From CAYMCO01 sp964388955 (lineage in GTDB: Bacteria; Chloroflexota; Anaerolineae; Anaerolineales; E44-bin32): a stretch of DNA of 40,892 nt. A program made the position numbers and the translations under genes. The stretch is taken from positions 1-40,892 of the forward strand of contig CAYMCO010000044.1 in NCBI GenBank assembly GCA_964388955.1, written 5' to 3'. The notes beneath the pieces are model-generated. The model saw nothing but the letters and a program-made list of their open reading frames with translations, was not told the DNA's origin and did no database searches. Numbering within the stretch: position 1 is the stretch's first letter; each line of letters opens with the position of its first letter. This document shows positions 1-13,506 of the stretch, piece by piece.

Positions 1-2
1 TG

Positions 3-926
3 AGCCTGAAGAAGGCCTACAAGAGCGGTAAGCTGAAGAAGAAGTCCAAGAAGAACAAGAAGAAGGGGAAGAAGAAGAATTCTTCCCACGGCGGGGCCAA
101 GGCGCATGCGAAGATCATGCCGCAGGAGGGAGAACCGCCGGAGGAGACGCCGACTAAGACTCAGGTGCCCACTGGGACAACCGAGCCGGAAAAAGAGGCG
201 ACCGGGACGCCGGAACCGGAGACCGTAAGTCGAAATCTTGTCCCTTCAACAAGTGTGCCCTTCCCCGATCCAGTCCGGGCGCCGCATCCCGCAAATGCCG
301 AATGCGAATGGGATATCCAGAATCTGCACAATGTGAATTCACGATCAGAGGCATCGGGGGGCATGGTCGAACTTCCGGAGCAATTCTATCGGTATCTTCC
401 GACGATTACTGCGGCCACCAGCTCATACCGAAATCCCCACATCGATATCGGATCGGTAGAAATCGGAGAAGAAGAGACCTGGAATCTCGAACGAGAAGCC
501 AATCCTATTCTCAACGTTACTCCCGTGAAATGGGAATTCGAGGCGTTCGGGACATCGGTGGCGCTTGGGTGGGAGGCAGCCAGTGTCGAAATTGGCGTAC
601 AGACACCGAAAAATGACTACGCCATCAATATGTCAGACCAGACTGGATCAGTCTCTGTTAGGCAATCGGCGTCCGTGGCCCTTCAATGGGATGGCTGGAA
701 CACCACAGCAAGGGCTGAATACAATCCTGTGGACTATTCGGTGCAAGCGGGAGATGCTGAGGGCTCCGGCACTTGGGGATTCTATGTAGAGGAGAAGCCG
801 GTAAGAAATGTTGCCTATATGGCAATGGCACAAGTCGTTGCGGCCGGAGCCTTCCTCCTGCCTGGCGTCGCAGCCGATATACTTGCTAACCTTGACAAAG
901 GCATGATTCCTGAATTCCCTTATTGA
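3..926 (+). CDS. Unidentified protein, 5' end outside the window; Lys-rich then Pro/Thr/Glu-rich
   Basis: The reading frame is already open at the first complete codon and stays open to the TGA at 924-926, so the real start is upstream. An ATG at 117 lies inside this frame, but nothing marks it as the true start. The visible N-terminal part (to about base 110) is dominated by lysine. The next 60 residues are rich in Pro, Thr and Glu, like an extended surface linker. The remaining 200 residues look like a folded domain without Cys pairs, with a hydrophobic segment near bases 825-890. I recognise no family. The next gene begins 16 bases downstream, so the two are probably co-transcribed. The Lys-rich segment could be a nucleic-acid or polyanion-binding tail; that is a guess. 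Confidence 0.6.
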   Translation, partial: SLKKAYKSGKLKKKSKKNKKKGKKKNSSHGGAKAHAKIMPQEGEPPEETPTKTQVPTGTTEPEKEATGTPEPETVSRNLVPSTSVPFPDPVRAPHPANAECEWDIQNLHNVNSRSEASGGMVELPEQFYRYLPTITAATSSYRNPHIDIGSVEIGEEETWNLEREANPILNVTPVKWEFEAFGTSVALGWEAASVEIGVQTPKNDYAINMSDQTGSVSVRQSASVALQWDGWNTTARAEYNPVDYSVQAGDAEGSGTWGFYVEEKPVRNVAYMAMAQVVAAGAFLLPGVAADILANLDKGMIPEFPY

Positions 927-942
927 GTTCGAAGCGAGGACT

Positions 943-1743
943 GTGGACGCAATGAAAGATCGACAAGAACATACTGGATTATTCCATCTGCTCAATGGGC
1001 GATACGGATTGGCCATTGGAGCTATGAAGGATGAGTTGGCTCATACCCCAAGAGAAGCTGATACGCGGTTGGAATTGGCCTGTGCACGGGCTGCCATCGG
1101 CGAGGTTGATGAGGCAAATGCGATCTTGTCTCAATATGATTCGGAGACATTGGATGGGCCAGGCCTAGCCAGATTCCGAACGGCGGAAGCCTATGCTGCA
1201 ATTCGCCTTGGAGACATGGAAAGAGCTTCACGTGACTTGAGAGAAGCTGTATCGGCTGATAGTGAGTTTGCGCTTGCTCAGTTCTCTCTTGGAAGGCACC
1301 TGCTATTCCGTACAAGGAATGCATCCGAAGCCCGGGCACATTTGTCGAAAGCTGCCGACCTAGAGCCTCAATCCCGCAGTTTGCGTCTGGCTTTGGTTGG
1401 TTTGGAGGCTCAATGCGGCAACTATTCAGAAGCGATGAATGCGGCAAGGAAAATGCTCGGGGAACTTGGGCTGGAAATACGGGCGGTTCTAGCCCTAATA
1501 GCGAGCTGGGTGCTGAGTCCTTCCTTACCGAGTAGATTGTTCTTGATCGGGAGTGCACTATCGTTCTTTGTGCCAATCCTCGGGCCGGCCGTTCTCATCA
1601 TCTGGGTGCTGATGGGGATCCTTTGTCCGATCCTGCTTAGGCGAGTAAGTCCGATACTGGGATTCTCTCCACTCCTGATATCAATTGGCCTGATGATTAT
1701 CTACGGGGTTCGATCGATTCTCCTTGGAAGATGGTTTCCCTAG
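943..1743 (+). CDS. TPR-repeat protein with C-terminal membrane segments
   Basis: A 266-residue product starting at GTG 943, preceded by the Shine-Dalgarno-like GCGAGGA at 934-940. Residues about 10-160 form helical repeats with the alternating small/large pattern of tetratricopeptide repeats (for example LELACARAAIGEVDEANAIL and the A-x-F-S-L-G-x-x-L unit). The last 90 residues are strongly hydrophobic and should make about three transmembrane helices. It is therefore likely a membrane-anchored scaffold for protein-protein contacts on the cytoplasmic face. It lies between the Lys-rich gene and a small CxxC membrane protein and overlaps the latter by 13 bases, so the three probably form an operon. 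No enzymatic motif is visible. Confidence 0.7.
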   Translation: MDAMKDRQEHTGLFHLLNGRYGLAIGAMKDELAHTPREADTRLELACARAAIGEVDEANAILSQYDSETLDGPGLARFRTAEAYAAIRLGDMERASRDLREAVSADSEFALAQFSLGRHLLFRTRNASEARAHLSKAADLEPQSRSLRLALVGLEAQCGNYSEAMNAARKMLGELGLEIRAVLALIASWVLSPSLPSRLFLIGSALSFFVPILGPAVLIIWVLMGILCPILLRRVSPILGFSPLLISIGLMIIYGVRSILLGRWFP

Positions 1744-2195
1744 GCAATATGGCGCATGATCATCGAGGTTCAGTTACGACTTGTCCGGAAGCGGCCACGG
1801 CCAAGGCCCATGTGAAGCGGATATCGATGGATGAGGCAATTGCTGGGCTGTGTCTGGCTTTCCTAGCTGGTGGCTTGTTCTATGTTGTAAGGGAAGTTCT
1901 GCTTGTGTACTTCGGCTGTCCAGCGTGCAATCGCCTCTTCACGCGGAGATTGATCAGACGAGAGCCTCTTGCCAGGGATATTGAGAAGAGCGTTTCAAAA
2001 CACGGGATTGCACAGATATTCAGGGAACCGTACATAAGGGCCTGGAGGACATACTCAGAGATCACGTACGAAGTCGCAAGATTGCACTTCAAATGCGAAT
2101 CATGTGGCTACACATGGACGGAGATAAAGAAGCACGCGATTGCAGCGAGTATGGACAAGGAGAATCGCCCTCCCGGTGAATTTCCCTTCACATGA
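1731..2195 (+). CDS. Small membrane protein with two CxxC pairs
   Basis: This frame has three possible starts: ATG 1731 (overlapping the TPR gene), ATG 1749 and ATG 1827. The last would put the only hydrophobic helix (about residues 35-60 of the long form) at the N-terminus, the usual arrangement for a small anchored protein. After the helix come GCPAC and, about 60 residues later, KCESCGY followed by a Trp. Such paired CxxC motifs suggest a zinc-ribbon-like fold. I do not recognise the family. Position and overlap tie it to the TPR gene upstream. No further gene follows closely, so it likely closes this operon. Confidence 0.5.
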   Translation: MVSLGNMAHDHRGSVTTCPEAATAKAHVKRISMDEAIAGLCLAFLAGGLFYVVREVLLVYFGCPACNRLFTRRLIRREPLARDIEKSVSKHGIAQIFREPYIRAWRTYSEITYEVARLHFKCESCGYTWTEIKKHAIAASMDKENRPPGEFPFT

Positions 2196-3073
2196 GATAT
2201 GCATGCGTGCATCCGCTCATTTTCGATACCCTAGTCATCGCCCGGAACAATGGATCTCCTGCTCCGTAAAAATGATGCTCATTTGAGGCCATCTCAGGGA
2301 ATTAAGATAGTACCTATCCTAGCATGGTATCCACCTCGTAGAAGATCAGTGATCAATACGCCTGAGAAATGGTGGTTCCTCCGCGAACTCCACTGGCTAG
2401 CAACTCACCTTCCCGACTGGGCCTTTCCTACTGCCATTGCTGCACTGTCCGGAAGGAGATCGGAAGGAAGATCGCGGGAATGGCTGACGATTCCGGGAAG
2501 AGGGGCCCATCAGTATGAGAGCATGGAATCGAGCATGTTGCGCCCGAAGATCACGCCCATCTTCCAAGGCGAGATCCGGTCGATTATGAACCTGGAAATC
2601 AGCCTGCTTCGCAGCCACCGATGAATTGGCGGACAACTCAAGTCTCCTGTGCCCCTATCATCGTCCGGAGCCTTCATCGCCGAATGCCTCTCGATTGCAT
2701 CTCGCCCAAAGGAGACGCACATTCTTGGCTCGGCGGCGAGCGCTGACGGCTTTGCCCCTTTCGCTACGCACAAGATGAAGCGGATCCACATTGCCCATCA
2801 CGCGTCGTGCTGCTCTCAACGCGAGTGGGCTCGTTGCGCAAGGGAGACGGAACTTGCAGTGGGAAGCGCTATTATGGAGTCCAGCAGCTTGCTGCTGGTC
2901 GCGAGCAAAGCGAGCGATCGAAATCGCATCGGCAGCATGCGGTTTCGGCCCGACAGCGCAGGCGACGTTCAAGCAGTGGGGTTCCCTGTTTGTGCGGGAG
3001 ACGGCGGGAAGGCGTGCCCATTGATCGCGTGATATGGTAGAGGGAGGTCGCGTCAAGATGGAAAGGATCGGCT
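2196..3073. other. Intergenic stretch with no convincing gene
   Basis: About 880 bases between the CxxC gene and the ADP-ribosylglycohydrolase. Frames on both strands are open for 60-130 codons, but their predicted proteins are rich in Arg, Ser and Pro, overlap one another in several frames and show no motif or ribosome-binding site I can support. I see no tRNA or strong hairpin. Confidence 0.5.
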
Positions 3074-3949
3074 GTGGACCGCGAATCCGCTATCTGCAGA
3101 GCACGCTGCAGCCTCGAAGGCCTCGCCCTGGGCGACGCGTTTGGAGAGCTGTACTACCAGCTATATCCGCGCTTCACGCCCGAATCCGACCTTCCGGCGG
3201 GGCCGTGGGCCTGGACGGACGACACGCACATGGCGCTGTCCGTCGTGGAGATCCTTGCCCGCTACGGCGAGATCGAGCAGGATGCGTTAGCGCGGGCCTT
3301 TGCACGGCGGTATATGGAAGAGCCACACCGTGGATATGCCCGGGGTGCGCACCGGCTGCTGCCCCGCATCCACGCGGGCGCCGACTGGCGGGTCGAGGCG
3401 CCATCGCTCTTCCGCGGCGGCTCATACGGAAACGGGGCGGCCATGCGCGCCGCACCGGTCGGCGCGTGCTTCGTGGGGAATCCAGCAAAGGCTGCGGAGG
3501 AAGCGCGCAAATCCAGCGTCGTGACCCACGCCCATCCCGAGGGGCAGGCGGGCGCCATGGCGGTGGCGGTCGCGGCGGCGCTGGCCGAGAGCGCGGCCCA
3601 AGGAGGTCGTAGGTTCCTAAAGGGGATCCTCGAATATGCCCCAGAAAGCCAAGTCGCCGAGGGGATCCGGCGATCACTGGAAATCCCCACCCAGGAGCCA
3701 TATGAGGCGATCCGGAAGTTAGGGACCGGGCAGCGGGTGTCCGCGCAGGACACCGTCCCATTCTGCCTGTGGGTTGCGGCGCATCACCGGGACGATTATC
3801 AAGCCGCCCTCTGGACCACGGCGAAGGGCCTCGGCGATTGCGACACCACGTGCGCCATCGTGGGTGGGATCGTGGGTTGTTCCGTCGAGCGGCTGCCGAA
3901 GGAATGGCTGGCCCGGCGGGAGCCGATGCCGAGAATCCGATCTGGATAA
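3074..3949 (+). CDS. ADP-ribosylglycohydrolase (DraG-like)
   Basis: A 291-residue member of the ADP-ribosylglycohydrolase family, which removes ADP-ribose from proteins or small molecules using two metal ions (Mg or Mn). The metal-binding signatures are present: L-A-L-G-D-A-F-G near residue 20, W-T-D-D-T at 47-51, G-N-G-A-A-M-R near 120, T-H-A-H-P-E around 152-157 and G-D-C-D-T-T at 254-259. Length matches the family. The start is GTG 3074, with AAGGAT just upstream; the overlapping frame that opens at 3034 is out of phase and shows no motif. It stands alone, with about 180 bases before the lipoprotein gene. The substrate cannot be told from sequence. No link to the defence island 4 kb away is visible. 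Confidence 0.9.
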   Translation: MDRESAICRARCSLEGLALGDAFGELYYQLYPRFTPESDLPAGPWAWTDDTHMALSVVEILARYGEIEQDALARAFARRYMEEPHRGYARGAHRLLPRIHAGADWRVEAPSLFRGGSYGNGAAMRAAPVGACFVGNPAKAAEEARKSSVVTHAHPEGQAGAMAVAVAAALAESAAQGGRRFLKGILEYAPESQVAEGIRRSLEIPTQEPYEAIRKLGTGQRVSAQDTVPFCLWVAAHHRDDYQAALWTTAKGLGDCDTTCAIVGGIVGCSVERLPKEWLARREPMPRIRSG

Positions 3950-4133
3950 TCAGACCTGTCCACCGCCCTCGTCGTCCACGTCAATCTGGACAAGGAGGGA
4001 GCCGATAGCTTCGATATTTCCGAAAGGCGGCTTCATGTCCCAAATCTCCCGTTGACATTGCCCTCTGTCTCGCCCATACTGGAACAGTAGCGGATCGGAC
4101 TTGGGCTCAAAGATCAGATGAAGGGGAAAGACC

Positions 4134-5042
4134 ATGCAAACTCCACTTCGCCACCGCGCACGTGTGCTGCACTTTGTTCTGCCGATGCTCTCCCTTGTCG
4201 TGCTGGCATGCACATGTACCTCATTCGCTCCGGGCGAGCTGCTGCGAGGCGTGGTGCCCGAGGGGGCGAAAGAGACTGTAGAGCAAACCCTGGCCACCCT
4301 GGCCCAGCCCACCGTGACCGAGCTGACCGGGCAGGTCGAGCCTTCGCCCACGCCGGCCAATCCGACATCGGAGGCCGGAGGATCCCCGGCGGGGACCGCC
4401 CAACCGAGCGGTGGAGAGGCCGAAGGTCCGGGCTTGCCGGCGCTGCTCGCCGAGGGTGGGATCGAACTACCCGGGATCGAAGCCAATGTAGATGGCGAGA
4501 CGCAGGGTCCGATCCTGACGTTGCAGCTCACCAACCCGGAGAGCGCGGAGGTGCTGGTCGACATCCCCTGTGGGCTGATCTTCCGCCCCGAGGCGGGCGA
4601 CGACGAGCAGCGCATGATGAGCATCCAGCCGGCGTCGGCGGTGGTGCCCGGCGGCGGGACTGCGCAGATCGAGCCCTACGTGATATGCATCGACGCCAAC
4701 CGGGCTGCGCCCGATCTGGGAACGATCTACGAGGTGGGCGAGATGGCGTCCGGGGATCTGCTCAAGCTGGCGCAATGCGTCTGTCAGGAGGATCTGACCG
4801 CCCCGGACGAGATGGATCTCGGCTTCGGCTCCGTGGGCGTGCAGTTTGCCGTGTGGGCGGTGAGCTCGGACATGAATTTTGAGGAGATGCTGGCCGGAGA
4901 AGGCGGTGGAGAGGGGGCGTTGGACGACGTGCTCGGCGAGCAGAGTGGAGAGCTCTTGGGGTTGATGCAGGACCTACTCCTGGCGCCGGCGCAGGAGTGG
5001 TTGGATCGCTGCGGCATTGAGATGCAGGGGAAGACGGAATAG
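4134..5042 (+). CDS. Secreted lipoprotein of unknown function
   Basis: A 302-residue product starting at ATG 4134 behind the purine-rich ribosome site AAGGGGAAAG (4121-4130). It has a basic start, a hydrophobic stretch and a lipobox V-L-A-C with the lipidated cysteine at residue 26. This is followed by a long Pro/Thr/Gly/Glu-rich linker (about residues 60-105) that would space the rest away from the membrane. The remaining 190 residues contain several cysteines (IPCGL, YVICID, QCVCQE, DRCG) that may form disulphides outside the cell. No family is recognised. Linkers of this composition after a lipobox are common in Chloroflexota and Gram-positive-like cell envelopes. It appears monocistronic. 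Confidence 0.75.
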   Translation: MQTPLRHRARVLHFVLPMLSLVVLACTCTSFAPGELLRGVVPEGAKETVEQTLATLAQPTVTELTGQVEPSPTPANPTSEAGGSPAGTAQPSGGEAEGPGLPALLAEGGIELPGIEANVDGETQGPILTLQLTNPESAEVLVDIPCGLIFRPEAGDDEQRMMSIQPASAVVPGGGTAQIEPYVICIDANRAAPDLGTIYEVGEMASGDLLKLAQCVCQEDLTAPDEMDLGFGSVGVQFAVWAVSSDMNFEEMLAGEGGGEGALDDVLGEQSGELLGLMQDLLLAPAQEWLDRCGIEMQGKTE

Positions 5043-6296
5043 GGCTGCCGGGTCAAACGCCAGCATCAAAGGTGCTGTTGGGGGGAATTGGCATTCCCGG
5101 CCGAAGAACTCAATCGCTTTGGCAACGTCGGAGCCGAATAGGTGGCCATCTCCCCTGACCGGGTGCGTGTAGCCTTTCGCGAAGGCGACGGCTTTATACC
5201 GGCCTCTGAAGCATGTTCCTGCGGCCGATGAAACGATTCTTCCGCGCAATGCCGCCCCACCGTTCGGAACACTTGACTGGTTCTGACCCCCAAACCTTGA
5301 AGACTGCGGTTGTCTGAAGGTGAGCTTCCCCAGAGATCAACGCCCGCTAGTATGAGCCATATCTCAATGGCTTCGAGCGGGGAGCTCAGCGTGCACAGCA
5401 CACCGCGCAGCGCGAGTACCCCCAGCACCCATGCCTCCCATCTCTTCAGCCCCTGCCCGCGGATTGCGGCCGCGGACGAGCTGAAAGCTGATCGCCGACA
5501 GCCCAATCCGACGAATGACCAACGACGGCATGCGCTCCGCGCATCTAGCTTTCGGCTCCTCAAGGACGACCGGGGATCCCACGTGCTCTTCAGGGATAGC
5601 TGTCTGGCTGATGGCTGACCGCTGATGGCCGAGAGCCCATATGAATCTGCAACCTTCAACCGGTTTTTCTCCCCTGCGCCCCTGCACTCTCGCTCCCCTC
5701 CTCAGAATCCCTGCCCCTCCCCTTTCGCCCGAGATGGATGTCGAGATCTGGTCAGCGGACATCTTGAACGGGTGAGCTCTCGCGGATCCGGTGGCATTTG
5801 ACAATGCCAAAGGCCGGGCTTCCCAAGGGCGCATTTTGGAGCGATCTTCAATTCTTGGATATTCATACCTATTGAATTGCACCTTTGGTGAAGATTTGGC
5901 ATCGGCTTTCCTGTGTTTTGCGTAACAAAACAGACCGATATCCGTTCTATATTATGTAGATTGTCCCCAAACACCTTGTGCAAGAACTCGTGAATATACG
6001 CGTAGTGGGGGGAGGGACCGCGACAAGGGCGCGCCCGAAAACCGCAACTTGCTGAATTCCACGTGGATGCGATGATCCAGCGATCGGATCTGGTCGCCTT
6101 CCCGCACTGAAAACCGACATCAAAGCCTCCGGGGCGATCTCTGGGGAGCGAATAGCGAAACCGGCCACAGCCATATGTGGTCGGTTCTCGTGTCCAGAGG
6201 AAAGGAGGTGATAGGGGATCCTGCAAAGCGATCGATGAGTCGAATTGCGAGGATATGACACAGGCATGATGGGGATAGCCCATCCAATGGGAGATA
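5043..6296. other. 1.25-kb stretch without a supported gene; contains a copy of the intergenic repeat family
   Basis: Several overlapping frames are open on both strands, but none has a recognisable domain or convincing ribosome site. The part at about 5590-5700 is a reverse-type copy of the repeat material found again at 39.7-40.8 kb: 7-bp phased words followed by CT-rich words of the CCCCTGC/CTCCCCT kind. Bases 5060-5300 could hold decayed coding sequence on the minus strand, but I could not identify it. Confidence 0.45.
5599..5640. repeat. Degenerate heptamer array
   Basis: Six consecutive 7-base words in strict phase: GCTGTCT, GGCTGAT, GGCTGAC, CGCTGAT, GGCCGAG, AGCCCAT. The words share a GSC core but drift in the last four positions. 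Similar arrays recur at 18890-18917, 39.7 kb, 39.86 kb, 40.32 kb, 40.57 kb and 40.77 kb. Confidence 0.6.
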
Positions 6297-6920
6297 ATGA
6301 TGAGAAGGAAGCTCTTGGCGATACTGACTCTTGCGGCTGTTCTCGTACTGGCAATCACTTCTACCGGTTATGCGGATAAGCCAGTCAACTTCGATGACAA
6401 AGGGAATGAGACAGCTTGGCAGAATAACAATGCCTTTGATCAGTGGGGATACAACTATCAAGGACATCTATTCAGCGGCCTATACTCCAACTATGCGCGG
6501 CCCGATCCGCCGTATGATTTGGAAACAGCTCCGGAAAGCACCTACCTGATCATGAAGTGGAGTGATGAATGGTTGAGCAGTGAAGATCGAAACGGCGACG
6601 GGGATCTTGATCGCGGCTATAGTTGTGACCCTGATAACGCCAATAGTTCGGCATGCGAAGGGGCTTGGCTCACCAATCACATGCGTGGTGAATACGAAGG
6701 CGATGATGGGAAGACATGCAAATGGACATACTTCGTCAAGATCGTATATCCACCCGGCGGCCCGGAGGATGGTGATGGGGATGGATACGATGATAATACG
6801 GGCGGAGAGATAATCTGGAGCGCCTTCGTAATAATCCAACAGGTCTCCAATGACACTTGCGCTGGGGAACACGGCAACATATTCTCCGTGCAACCATCGG
6901 GTTTCGGCGCGTTCAAATAG
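6297..6920 (+). CDS. Small secreted acidic protein with DxDxDG-type motifs
   Basis: A 207-residue product starting at ATG 6297. It has a clear signal peptide: two Arg and a Lys, then about 17 hydrophobic residues, with probable cleavage after T-G-Y-A near residue 26. The mature protein is rich in Asp, Asn, Gly and aromatic residues. It has two stretches, D-R-N-G-D-G-D-L-D and D-G-D-G-D-G-Y-D-D, that look like calcium-binding loops of the EF-hand/dockerin type. Two to four cysteines could form disulphides. I recognise no family. It is expected outside the cytoplasm. It is flanked by long non-coding stretches and followed by a strong hairpin at 6979-7019, so it is probably transcribed alone. 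Confidence 0.7.
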   Translation: MMRRKLLAILTLAAVLVLAITSTGYADKPVNFDDKGNETAWQNNNAFDQWGYNYQGHLFSGLYSNYARPDPPYDLETAPESTYLIMKWSDEWLSSEDRNGDGDLDRGYSCDPDNANSSACEGAWLTNHMRGEYEGDDGKTCKWTYFVKIVYPPGGPEDGDGDGYDDNTGGEIIWSAFVIIQQVSNDTCAGEHGNIFSVQPSGFGAFK

Positions 6921-6978
6921 CCTCATATAGCGAGTAGTTCGCTCCCGGAGCCACGTCTAGCACGGGTTGGAGCCAGTG

Positions 6979-7019
6979 AGATCGAGGCGGGGCAGATGCC
7001 CTAGGCTTCGCCTCGATCT
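6979..7019 (+). terminator. Strong hairpin downstream of the secreted-protein gene, probable terminator
   Basis: AGATCGAGGCG (6979-6989) pairs perfectly with CGCCTCGATCT (7009-7019). The loop holds a second small hairpin, GGGC/GCCC (6990-6993 and 6998-7001). There is no T-run afterwards, so termination efficiency is uncertain. It may instead be a processing or repeat element. Confidence 0.5.
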
Positions 7020-7062
7020 GTCCCTTGGTCTGCCGGGAACATGATTTGGCGGATACGAGGAT

Positions 7063-7138
7063 AGCCCTATCATCATCCTTCAAGGCAAGGGGAGGATAAG
7101 CGGTCAGCGCAGGCTAGAAGTGCTCTGATGATAGGGCT
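7063..7138. repeat. Perfect 13-bp inverted repeat with 50-bp spacer
   Basis: AGCCCTATCATCA at 7063-7075 is exactly reverse-complemented by TGATGATAGGGCT at 7126-7138. The spacer is purine-rich in its first part. It could be a small stem-loop RNA, the ends of a minimal mobile element, or a factor-binding site. Confidence 0.6.
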
Positions 7139-7477
7139 TTGGAGCAAATATGAGTTTGGGATATGTCTGATCACTCTTCTCACGTACTTCTCGCCAGTGT
7201 AGGAATCATCCGATAAGAGGGACCAAAGACCCTTGATCGAAGGTCGGTCGACAAGAGGCTCTATCCCCACACTGCCGTCAAGGCATGCATCAATACCGTT
7301 ACTGGCAGGCACGGGAAATACTCAGAATCCTTCAGGACGGGCCTGATAGGAGCTCCATCGCACTGCATCACGGCAACCAATTGGCGGCAATGAGCAACAA
7401 TCATCATCGGATAAGGTTCTTGCAGGTACGCACCTGCCCCATCGCAGCGCGAATTGATGAGCGGATCCTCCAAAGCC

Positions 7478-7663
7478 ATGAATCTCGGCGAACCGGCCGG
7501 GATTCTGTGTGTCCCTCGGTCATTGCCCTGCAATCTCGGTCACGACGGCCGTGTGCCCTGCCAGAAGGTGGGCCGGCATTGGCGGTTCTTGAAGGCTGCG
7601 GTGGATCAGTGGTTGGGGTTGGAGATGGTTTCGCAGCCAGATGAGGAGAGTGGTCTGCCCTGA
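7478..7663 (+). CDS. Excisionase-like helix-turn-helix protein (HTH_17 type), probably vestigial
   Basis: A 61-residue frame from ATG 7478. The order L-x-x-P-A-G-I-L-x-V-P-R-S-x-x-x-x-L, then G-R-V-P-C-Q-K-V-G-R-H-W-R-F and K-A-A-V-D-Q-W-L, is the signature of the small MerR-like DNA-binding domain used by excisionases and by transposon or toxin-antitoxin regulators. Several usually conserved positions are altered (C-N-L-G-H-D in the turn), no good ribosome site is visible and no integrase or transposase gene lies beside it. It may therefore be a decayed remnant of a mobile element at the left edge of the defence island. The frame extends upstream to 7454 without gaining similarity. Confidence 0.55.
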   Translation: MNLGEPAGILCVPRSLPCNLGHDGRVPCQKVGRHWRFLKAAVDQWLGLEMVSQPDEESGLP

Positions 7664-8325
7664 GACAGGGCAGCAGAGCCTAATGGGTTCTGCGAACGCC
7701 TAGGCACGACACCTTGCCCCAATATGAATGGGTGGGAGAGGATAGGCGATGTGTCACGGTGGTTGTGGGCCAAGGGCCAGTGCTCGCCCTCCTATCCGAT
7801 GCTGGAGCTTCTCGACCCCAGCCACGGGCGGCGGCATTCCCGGCGATCACCTCCGTGTGACCCCGGTCATAGATATCGCGTATGACCCCAGCCATGGGAG
7901 AGATGGGCCTGTTGCATGTTGCGAGAATCCTGGGAGAATAGATAATTGGCCTAAGGGAGCGCCACCACTGCGTCGCACTCTGCATCCCCGCAACACACCC
8001 AGCCTGTGCCTTAGAGGTGCGCCTTGATCAAGCGGAAATCCGGACTTTCCCCAGTCGCCACGATCGGCGATTGTTTTCGCATTCTACTTCTTCCGGACCC
8101 GAGGGCATATTATGCAAGACAAGTAGGGTGTTGAATTGATTCAGAACATGCAACGCGCAGCCAAAAGCCGCTCGGCATCATGGCTTGTATTCTCGGGCAG
8201 GAGGCAAATTCGCGAAAGGGGAAAAGACCTACTTGAGGGAGACCCCGCATCGGTTCGCGGGGATCCGTTCATATAGTAACAACACCGGCGTCCTGCCGGA
8301 TCCATTCGGGGGAAGATAAGAAGCG
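7664..8325. other. Upstream region of the defence operon, no gene seen
   Basis: About 660 bases without a supported gene. It must contain the promoter of the long + strand operon, but I cannot assign -35/-10 boxes with confidence. A hairpin CCCCGC/GCGGGG lies at 8243-8262. The ribosome site of the first operon gene is the purine tract GGGGGAAGA shortly before ATG 8326. Confidence 0.4.

Positions 8326-13505
<5,180 letters not shown>

Positions 13506-13506
<1 letters not shown>

Larger units (their letters stand above)
6921..7477. other. Intergenic stretch with inverted repeats only
   Basis: Apart from the hairpin at 6979-7019 and the perfect 13-bp inverted repeat at 7063-7138, I see no coding potential here. 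The short frames on both strands lack motifs. Confidence 0.5.

Noticed and set aside
2250..2624. 124-codon + strand frame
   Set aside because: Composition and lack of motif or ribosome site do not support a gene.
3174..3761. Long minus-strand frames opposite the ADP-ribosylglycohydrolase gene
   Set aside because: Arg/Pro/Ala-rich shadows of a GC-rich gene with clear family motifs on the + strand.
5066..5659. 197-codon minus-strand frame with a hydrophobic part
   Set aside because: Runs into repeat material, has no ribosome site and no family motif; overlaps other open frames.
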